In this document: piece after piece, positions 58,345-64,000 of the stretch
Position numbering within the stretch: position 1 is the first letter of the stretch
How the letters are laid out: each line of letters starts with the position of its first letter
From: Salinicola endophyticus
Lineage (GTDB): Bacteria; Pseudomonadota; Gammaproteobacteria; Pseudomonadales; Halomonadaceae
Reading direction: 5' to 3'
Assembly: GCF_040536835.1 (NCBI RefSeq)
Contig: NZ_CP159578.1
Span: 1,240,001 to 1,304,000 of the forward strand
DNA length: 64,000 bases
The notes under the pieces: model-generated
Seen by the model: the letters and a program-made list of their open reading frames with translations, nothing else
What the model was told of the DNA's origin: nothing
Databases searched by the model: none
Made by a program: the position numbers and the translations under genes

Positions 58345-58348
58345 GCGC

Positions 58349-60466
58349 CTAGAACCGGTAAGAGAGCGTGGCGGTCACATTGCGCTCGGCGCCGAAGTAG
58401 CAGTAGGTCAGCGAGTTGCACGAGGCAACGTAGGACTTGTCGAGCAGGTTGCCGACGTTGAGCCGGGCGTCCACGCCGCTGAGGCCGATCTCGCTCAGGT
58501 CGTAGCCCAGGGTGGCATCGACCAGGGTGTAGTCGGGCAGGGTCTCGCTGTTCTGGCGGTCGGCATAGATCCCGCCGTAGTAGCGTGCGCCGACGCCGGC
58601 ATCCAGCCCCGCCAGGGCGCCGTGCGCGACATCGTAATGGGCCCACAGGCTGGCCTGGTGGCGCGGCGCGTAGATGGCGTAATTGCCGCTCTCGCCGGGG
58701 ACGTCGCTCTCCTTGTAGGTAATGTCGGTGTAGGCGTAGCCGGCCTGGAGGTAGAAGGCCTCCGAGAGCCAGGTACGCGCCTCGAGCTCGACCCCCTGGG
58801 ACTGGATCTCGCCCACCGAGCGGTAGTCATCGTCGGGCTGCTCCTTGGTGGCGACGTTCTCCTGGTTGATGCGGAATAGCGCCACGCTGTACTGGTTGCG
58901 GCTGCCCGGCGGCTGATACTTGAGCCCGGTCTCCCACTGGCGGCCCTCCATCGGTTCGAGCAGGTCGCCGTCGGCGCCAGTAAAACTCGTCGGCGTGAAG
59001 GCGGTGTTGTAGCTCAGATAGGGGGCGAGGCCGTTGTCGAACCGGTAGAGCAGCCCGGCGCGCCCGCTGAACTGGGTGGCGTCCAGGCTGCTGTCGCTGC
59101 CGCCGGCCAGGTGGTTGTCGTTCTCGATATCGACCCAGTCGTAGCGCCCGCCGAGGGTGAGACGCCAGCCCCCGAGCGCCATCTGGTCCTGCAGATAGAT
59201 GCCGGTCTGGTCGAGATGGTGGGTTTCGTCGGCGTAGACGCTGCGCGCGCTGGTCAAGCCGCCGTCGCGACGCGGGGCGAACGGGTCGATGGGGGAAAAA
59301 CCGGCGCTCGAATAGGTGACGTCGTTCTTGCGCTTCTGGTAGTCGATCCCCACCAGCACGGTGTGATCGATGAAGCCATCGTTCAGTTTGGCCTCGACCT
59401 GGTTGTCCAGCGTCCACGCCTGCAGCGATTCGCGCGCGCCGTAGTAGCCGCGGGCGAGCTGGTTGGTGTCATCGATCCAGCCGAGCTGGGCCACCTGATC
59501 CATGCGCACATCGGCGTTGAGATAGCTGAGCTTCTGCCGCGCGACCACGGCATCACTGAAGCGGTGCTCCAGGCGATAGCCGAACAGGCGCTGGTAGCGC
59601 TCGAACTTGTCGAAGTCGTCCTGCCCGTCGAAGAAGTCGTTGTCGATATGCCGGCCATTGCGCCGGCTGACCGCCCCCTCATAGGGCACCCCTGAGTGGT
59701 AGCCGCCCTCCGGGTCCTTCTGCAGATAGGCCATCACGGTGAGCGTGGTGTCGTCGGTGGCATCCCAGGTGAGCGAGGGCATGATGGCGTAGCGTTCGTC
59801 CTCTACCGGGCCGAACTGGGTGTCGGCCTTGCTGCCGAGGCCGACCAGGCGATAAGCGACGCGCCTGCTCTCGCCCAGCGGGCCGGAGAGATCGAAGGCG
59901 GCACTGCGGCGGTCGTGATCGCCGCTGCTGAACTGGAGTTCGTGACGCGGGCTGAACAGCGGCTGCTTGCTGGTCAGGGCGACCAGACCGCCGGGGGAAG
60001 AGCGCCCGTAGAGCACCGAGGCCGGCCCCTTGACGATCTCCACGTTCTCCAGGAACCAGGGGTCGATCACCATCGAGCTGTAGCCGTTGGTGTCACCCAT
60101 CAGCTTGAGCCCATCCAGATAGACGTTGCTCAGGCTGCCATCCGAGAAGCCGCGCATGACCAGATAGTCATAGCGGTTGGAGGCCCCCACCTGATTGGTA
60201 TAGACGCCCGGGGTGTACTCGGCCGCTTCCCGCACGCTGCGCACATGACGGATATCCATCTGTTCGCGGTCGATGCTGGAGACACTCTGTGGGGTCTCGA
60301 TGAAGGGCGTCTGTGTCTTGGTCGCCGCCGACGGGGCGGTGACGGTGAAGGTATCGAGATCGGCGTTCGCCGGGTCAGCCGCGCTCTGGGCGGCGGCGCT
60401 GAGTGGCAGCAGCGAGGCGCCCAGCAGGCAGAGGGTGAACGGAGAGCGGTAGCGCATGGCCGGCAT
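58349..60466 (-). CDS. TonB-dependent siderophore receptor (FhuA/FoxA-type)
   Basis: This 705-residue outer-membrane receptor has a signal peptide (cleavage near AAAQS), a plug domain with FIETPQSVSSIDREQM, YDYLVMRGFSDGSLSNVYLDG and VEIVKGPASVLYGRSSPGGLVALTSK, and a barrel ending VTATLSYRF. These are typical of hydroxamate receptors such as FhuA/FoxA/FpvA, without the N-terminal signalling domain of FpvA. AGGGAACACC precedes the ATG. An AraC-type regulator is encoded just upstream on the same strand, a common pairing. It would import a second, perhaps foreign, siderophore. Confidence 0.92.
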   Translation of the reverse strand: MPAMRYRSPFTLCLLGASLLPLSAAAQSAADPANADLDTFTVTAPSAATKTQTPFIETPQSVSSIDREQMDIRHVRSVREAAEYTPGVYTNQVGASNRYDYLVMRGFSDGSLSNVYLDGLKLMGDTNGYSSMVIDPWFLENVEIVKGPASVLYGRSSPGGLVALTSKQPLFSPRHELQFSSGDHDRRSAAFDLSGPLGESRRVAYRLVGLGSKADTQFGPVEDERYAIMPSLTWDATDDTTLTVMAYLQKDPEGGYHSGVPYEGAVSRRNGRHIDNDFFDGQDDFDKFERYQRLFGYRLEHRFSDAVVARQKLSYLNADVRMDQVAQLGWIDDTNQLARGYYGARESLQAWTLDNQVEAKLNDGFIDHTVLVGIDYQKRKNDVTYSSAGFSPIDPFAPRRDGGLTSARSVYADETHHLDQTGIYLQDQMALGGWRLTLGGRYDWVDIENDNHLAGGSDSSLDATQFSGRAGLLYRFDNGLAPYLSYNTAFTPTSFTGADGDLLEPMEGRQWETGLKYQPPGSRNQYSVALFRINQENVATKEQPDDDYRSVGEIQSQGVELEARTWLSEAFYLQAGYAYTDITYKESDVPGESGNYAIYAPRHQASLWAHYDVAHGALAGLDAGVGARYYGGIYADRQNSETLPDYTLVDATLGYDLSEIGLSGVDARLNVGNLLDKSYVASCNSLTYCYFGAERNVTATLSYRF

Positions 60467-60660
60467 GGTGTTCCCTGTTATCGAATGTGCGTGGATGTAA
60501 TCGAGAATTATTCACGATTAGGCCGGGCCGCCGCCTATGCCGAATGCCACAAAAGCTATGCGTGCTGCCAAGGCGCTCGCATCGACGGGCACGTTTTGCC
60601 CCGCTTGCTGTTCGAGCTTGTCTATTCGACCCTCAGCGTTCGCGTCTCACCGTTCACCTC

Positions 60661-61719
60661 TTACCGTTCGCTTCTCACTTCACTGGGCGACACGCCGTGG
60701 AACTGACGGAAGGCGGTGGCGAAGTTGGTCGCATGGCGATAGCCGGCGTGGCGCGCCGCCTCCTGCACCGGCAGGCCCTCGCGCAGCAGGCGGTGGGCCA
60801 GGCGCAGGCGGAACTCGCGCAGCTGATCGAACAGCGAGCGGCCGTAGCGGCAGCGATACTTGCGGCGCAGGGCGCTGGGGCTCATGCAGGCGAGCCGGGC
60901 GAGGGCGTCGAGGGAGTGCGCCCGGCCCGGATAACGTTCGAGCTCTGCATGCACCCGGGCCAGCAGCGCGCGGTCCCGAGGGTTCAGCGCGCCGGCGGCC
61001 TCCGCGGCGCGGTGCTCGCCGCTATCCATACCCGCGCCGTGCTGTAGCGCCTGCCCCAGCATCTGTAGTGCTAGACCCTCGGTCATCAGCTCGGTACCGG
61101 GGGCGCCCGCCGGCCAATGCAGCGACTCTTCGAGGCTACGCAGCAGCGCATCGGAGAGGGAGAGCCTGCGGCAGCCGTTACCCAGCGCCAGGCGTGCTAG
61201 CCAGGGAGAGAGATGGGGTGCCTGTGGCGTTTTCAGCAGGGTGAGGTTGATCGCCCGCACCCGCGGCTGGGCCACATGGCGGGCGCTCAGCGGCGGTGGC
61301 GGGGTGGCGTCGGGCACGGTGTCCTCGCGCATGGGGTCGTCGGGCACGTCATAGTCGAGCAGGGCGCTCTGGCCGGCGAGCAGCCGGCAGCGCTCGCCAC
61401 CCAGTGCCAGCTCGGCCTCACCTTCGAGCACCACAATGATCGACAGATGCGGCGGCGCGCCGGGCAGCGCGTGGCTCTCGTAGGTCTGGGCGATGCCGAT
61501 ATCCGAGCTGACCCACTGGCACCCGGGCCATGGCTGACACTCGGCGATCCGCCCCTCGACCACGCAGCGCGAGCCGCCGGGGCGGCCAGCCTCGAAGTCG
61601 GGGAAACGGTGGGCGAGATGGTAGCGCCGCTCGAAGTGGGCGAAATCGTCGACGCTCAGGGCGCGGTGGGGGGCCACGCCAGCGGCGGGCACGGTATCCG
61701 GGGTGGGGGAGGTGGGCAT
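60661..61719 (-). CDS. AraC-family regulator, probable siderophore-uptake regulator
   Basis: This protein of about 352 residues ends in a double helix-turn-helix AraC domain (LDALARLACMSPSALRRKYRCRYGRSLFDQLREFRL ... EAARHAGYRHATNFATAFRQFHG). The N-terminal part resembles PchR/AlcR-type regulators, which bind a ferric siderophore and activate their receptor gene. The start at 61719 has AGGTCTCGCCG upstream; an in-frame ATG at 61779 would add 20 residues. It lies upstream of the second TonB receptor in the same direction. Confidence 0.9.
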   Translation of the reverse strand: MPTSPTPDTVPAAGVAPHRALSVDDFAHFERRYHLAHRFPDFEAGRPGGSRCVVEGRIAECQPWPGCQWVSSDIGIAQTYESHALPGAPPHLSIIVVLEGEAELALGGERCRLLAGQSALLDYDVPDDPMREDTVPDATPPPPLSARHVAQPRVRAINLTLLKTPQAPHLSPWLARLALGNGCRRLSLSDALLRSLEESLHWPAGAPGTELMTEGLALQMLGQALQHGAGMDSGEHRAAEAAGALNPRDRALLARVHAELERYPGRAHSLDALARLACMSPSALRRKYRCRYGRSLFDQLREFRLRLAHRLLREGLPVQEAARHAGYRHATNFATAFRQFHGVSPSEVRSER

Positions 61720-61806
61720 CGGCGAGACCTGGCAGCGAAAAGCAGTGCGGTAGCGTCGATGGCATGACGGCGATGCCATCGACGCTCTGGCGAGTAAACG
61801 ATAATA

Positions 61807-61825
61807 CGTTTCATTCGCTACTTGC
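61807..61825 (-). promoter_or_regulatory. AT-rich Fur-like half site before the AraC gene
   Basis: GATAATACGTTTCATTCG-like block about 90 bases upstream of the AraC start, inside a 60-bp gap after lpxO. It is a weak match. Confidence 0.35.
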
Positions 61826-61839
61826 TGCCAGTCTCTTCT

Positions 61840-62736
61840 TTACCAGGCGATGATCGCGATCACCACCAGCGCGAACAGTGCCCACTTGATGGCGTAGTAG
61901 AGCGTCTTGTTGCGCTTCTTCAGCGCCTTGCCCTGGCGGCGCACCGCGTAGAGATACTTGAAGGCGCGGTTGAGGCCGCCGGTGCGGTCGTTGTCATCGT
62001 TGGGCGAGCTGGCGGCGGCCATCAGGGTGCGCCCGACGAAGCGGTTGAGACGCCGCGCCCAGCCGTACTTCATCGGCCGCTCGATATCGCAGAACAGAAT
62101 CAGGCGGTCCTGATCCGAGCCGTTCTCCGCGCGGTGCAGGTAGGTCTCGTCGAACATCACCGCTTCACCGTCGCGCCAGCTGTACTTCTCGCCGTCGACA
62201 TCGATATAGCAGCGGTCGTCGTTGGGTGTCACCAGCCCCAGGTGGTAGCGCAGCGAACCGGCGTAGGGGTCGCGGTGCAGGGTCAGATGGCTGCCGGCGG
62301 GCAGCTCGGCGAACATCGCCGCCTTGACGTTGGGAATGCCGGCGAGCAGCTCGGTGGTACGCGGGCAGAGCTGGCGCGCGGAGGGGTGGCTCTCGCCGTA
62401 CCACTTGAGATAGAAGCGCTTCCAGCCGCGGCGGAAGAAGGAGTTGAAGCCGGCATCGTCATAGCGCGAGGAGGCCTTGATATGGTCCTGCAGCGCCATC
62501 GCCTCGTCGCGAATCTCCTGCCAGTTGCCGGTCAGACGCTCCAGCTCCGGGTAGTTGCCGAGGTCGTGATAGGGCTGGTCCTTGTCGCGGCCGAAGAGGG
62601 TCATCAGCGCATTGATCGGCGCCATGAAGGTCGAGTGGTCGGAGATCTGACGCAGCGGCCGATGGCGCACTCGACCCCGATAGTGGGTATAGAGCACGCT
62701 GGCAATGAACAGCAGGATGAGAATCCACTTGATCAT
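61840..62736 (-). CDS. lpxO: lipid A hydroxylase LpxO-like (Asp/Asn beta-hydroxylase family)
   Basis: This 298-residue protein has an N-terminal membrane anchor (MIKWILILLFIASVLY), the stretch RGRVRHRPLRQISDHSTFMAP that is close to Salmonella LpxO, and the Fe(II)/2-oxoglutarate dioxygenase domain with the iron ligands in LTLHRDPYAGSLRYHLGL and the later FDETYLHRAEN. LpxO 2-hydroxylates a secondary acyl chain of lipid A at the inner membrane. It has a second hydrophobic segment at its C-terminus. It lies between the phosphopantetheinyl transferase and AraC genes on the same strand. Confidence 0.9.
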   Translation of the reverse strand: MIKWILILLFIASVLYTHYRGRVRHRPLRQISDHSTFMAPINALMTLFGRDKDQPYHDLGNYPELERLTGNWQEIRDEAMALQDHIKASSRYDDAGFNSFFRRGWKRFYLKWYGESHPSARQLCPRTTELLAGIPNVKAAMFAELPAGSHLTLHRDPYAGSLRYHLGLVTPNDDRCYIDVDGEKYSWRDGEAVMFDETYLHRAENGSDQDRLILFCDIERPMKYGWARRLNRFVGRTLMAAASSPNDDNDRTGGLNRAFKYLYAVRRQGKALKKRNKTLYYAIKWALFALVVIAIIAW

Positions 62737-62845
62737 GGAGAGTCCGTTTCCATAGCAGAAGGTGTAAGGGTCAGGTGTCGGATATGAGAGTCAGGTCTCG
62801 GGCGAGCGTCTCAGGGGATAGTGTGAGAGATAACTTTTTGCCTGC

Positions 62846-63637
62846 TCACGATTGTCGCGGAATCGTGACCAGCGTCAAGTGATAGCCATCCACCCGTGCC
62901 ACCTGGCCAGTGAGCCTACGCCCCGCCGGCCACTGCGGTGACAGCGTCTTGCCCAGCTCCAGCGTGACCGCACCGGCGGCGGGCTGCCACGCGACCAGCC
63001 GAGCGTGGGGAAAGTAGAAGCGCTGGCGCACCAGCGGATAGAGCGCCTTGAACAGGCTCTCCTTGAGCGAGAACACCTGGGTCACGAAGGCCGCCTGCTG
63101 CGCCGGCGGCAGGCTTGCCAGCCACTCGCGCTCGCTCTCCACCAGAATCTGCGGCGCCAGGCGCTGCGCGCGGGCCGGGTCGAGCTCGCCCTCGGCATCC
63201 AGGCCGATACCGGCAAGGCACGAGCGCTTTGCCACCACGCTCGCTGCCAACCCCTGGCTATGGGTGATCGAGCCCACGCAGCCCGCGGGCCACAGCGGCA
63301 GGCGTTCGCTATCCGCCTGCGGCGTGGCGGGCGTGCCGGTGAGCGCGCCCAGCGCCTGCCGCGCGCACAAACGCCCGGCCAGATACTCGGCGCGGCGCTT
63401 GGCGGCGGCACTGGCCAGACGCTCCGGCAGGGCGACCTGCCACGCCGAGAGATCCGCCTCGCTCAGTGCATCGACAGCAAAGTGGAGCCGGGCACAGTGC
63501 GCCCCCGCGAGCGGCTGCGGCCAGGGCCAGGCGGTGCTTTCACCCTGGCAACCCGGCGGCAGCGTCTCAGATGAAGCGCTCGTGCTCACGGGCGCATCGG
63601 CGCCCATCCTCGGGCTCATACCGGCAGGCCCACTCAT
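62846..63637 (-). CDS. 4'-phosphopantetheinyl transferase, EntD/Sfp-like
   Basis: This 263-residue protein has the PPTase motifs CVGSITHSQGLAASVVA, GIGLDAEGEL (metal-binding Asp/Glu) and FSLKESLFKALYPL, with an EntD-type N-terminal half (KRRAEYLAGRLCARQAL). It activates carrier proteins of NRPS, PKS or fatty-acid systems by adding phosphopantetheine. No NRPS or PKS lies in the window and aerobactin-type synthesis needs none, so the target is elsewhere. The start at 63637 is 3 bases after the stop of the gene upstream; a later in-frame ATG at 63619 is possible. Confidence 0.92.
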   Translation of the reverse strand: MSGPAGMSPRMGADAPVSTSASSETLPPGCQGESTAWPWPQPLAGAHCARLHFAVDALSEADLSAWQVALPERLASAAAKRRAEYLAGRLCARQALGALTGTPATPQADSERLPLWPAGCVGSITHSQGLAASVVAKRSCLAGIGLDAEGELDPARAQRLAPQILVESEREWLASLPPAQQAAFVTQVFSLKESLFKALYPLVRQRFYFPHARLVAWQPAAGAVTLELGKTLSPQWPAGRRLTGQVARVDGYHLTLVTIPRQS

Positions 63638-63640
63638 GAA

Positions 63641-64000
63641 TCAGCGGTCGACCAGCAGGGCATCGAGCGTGACCGGCACTTCATCGCCGATCTGCTGATA
63701 GCCCAGCAGCGAGAGGATCGTGCGCACGGTGCCGTTCTTCATCAGCTGCTTGCCATCCAGCGACACCGGCTCGGCGTTGCGCACTCGGACCCGATCCTCG
63801 GCCTCGCGGGTGAAGCGCACCGGCAGGCGCTCCTGGCGCTGCTCGCCGTTGGCATCGGTGCGCAGCTTCAGCACCTCGACGGTGGACTGCCCCACGCGCA
63901 GCGAGTTGATGCGCTCCGGCGGCAGCTGGGTCACCACCGTGACCAGGGTGGAGTTGGTCAGCGACGACATCCACGGCGGCAGTTGGCCCAGCCGATCCAG
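63641..64000 (-). CDS. C-terminal part of an unidentified gene, cut by the window end
   Basis: The frame is open to the window edge, so only the last 119 residues are seen. It contains LPPERINSLRVGQSTVEVLKL and RVRVRNAEPVSLDGKQLMKNGTVRTILSLLGYQ. I do not recognise the family. The internal ATG at 63970 is not taken as the start because coding-like sequence continues upstream. It is followed after 3 bases by the phosphopantetheinyl transferase gene, so the two are probably co-transcribed. Confidence 0.6.
   Translation of the reverse strand: MDRLGQLPPWMSSLTNSTLVTVVTQLPPERINSLRVGQSTVEVLKLRTDANGEQRQERLPVRFTREAEDRVRVRNAEPVSLDGKQLMKNGTVRTILSLLGYQQIGDEVPVTLDALLVDR

Overview
The window is GC-rich gammaproteobacterial chromosome, almost certainly from a Halomonadaceae-type organism (Salinicola, Halomonas or Chromohalobacter relatives). 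This rests on protein character, on compact convergent and divergent gene pairs, and on the gene set: a TRAP transporter, a betaine-type binding protein, sulfonate use and a hydroxamate siderophore. About 50 genes are readable. No rRNA, tRNA, insertion sequence, prophage or CRISPR array is visible. Long antisense open frames are shadows of GC-rich genes and are left out.

Layout. 1-3.9 kb: SprT-like metalloprotease, acetyl-CoA synthetase (acs) and a CrbR/ErdR-like response regulator. 4.0-7.6 kb: GcvA-like LysR regulator divergent from L-serine ammonia-lyase, then a Crp/Fnr regulator. 7.6-10.9 kb: LysR regulator divergent from the glutathione-dependent formaldehyde pathway (frmA, fghA). 10.9-17.2 kb: alkanesulfonate use (ssuE, then ssuCBDA, with a Cbl/CysB-type regulator), followed by a lone betaine-type binding protein and a palindromic repeat element. 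18.6-21.4 kb: esterase, mtgA and a sugar 1-dehydrogenase. 21.5-28.4 kb: TRAP transporter, LysR regulator and 5-oxoprolinase pxpABC, read here as one uptake and breakdown module. 28.4-36.1 kb: small secreted proteins, an RpiR regulator, an aminotransferase, an AEC permease and a LysR/quinone-reductase pair. 36.3-45.9 kb: YojI/PvdE-type ABC exporter, a radical-SAM DNA-repair pair behind a LexA box, recQ, an MFS protein and an orphan AAA ATPase. 45.9-64 kb: iron island with aerobactin-type iucABCD, an MFS exporter, an IutA-like receptor, a FhuC-like ATPase, an unknown membrane protein, a second TonB receptor, an AraC regulator, lpxO, a phosphopantetheinyl transferase and a gene cut by the window end.

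How it works together. Several short pathways sit beside their own regulators: acetate, serine, formaldehyde, sulfonate and 5-oxoproline. The iron island would make a citrate-dihydroxamate siderophore (IucD hydroxylates lysine, IucB acetylates it, IucA and IucC join it to citrate), export it and re-import it. Fur-box-like AT-rich sites precede iucA, the exporter and the receptor.

Most unusual signals: (1) degenerate short tandem repeats (13-25 bp units) that recur in intergenic DNA and in five cases run across or abut a stop codon; (2) a two-block element conserved with identical spacing upstream of both sulfonate transcription units; (3) a near-consensus LexA box before an uncharacterised radical-SAM/DUF4130 repair pair; (4) an 11-G tract just upstream of a putative iron-controlled promoter.
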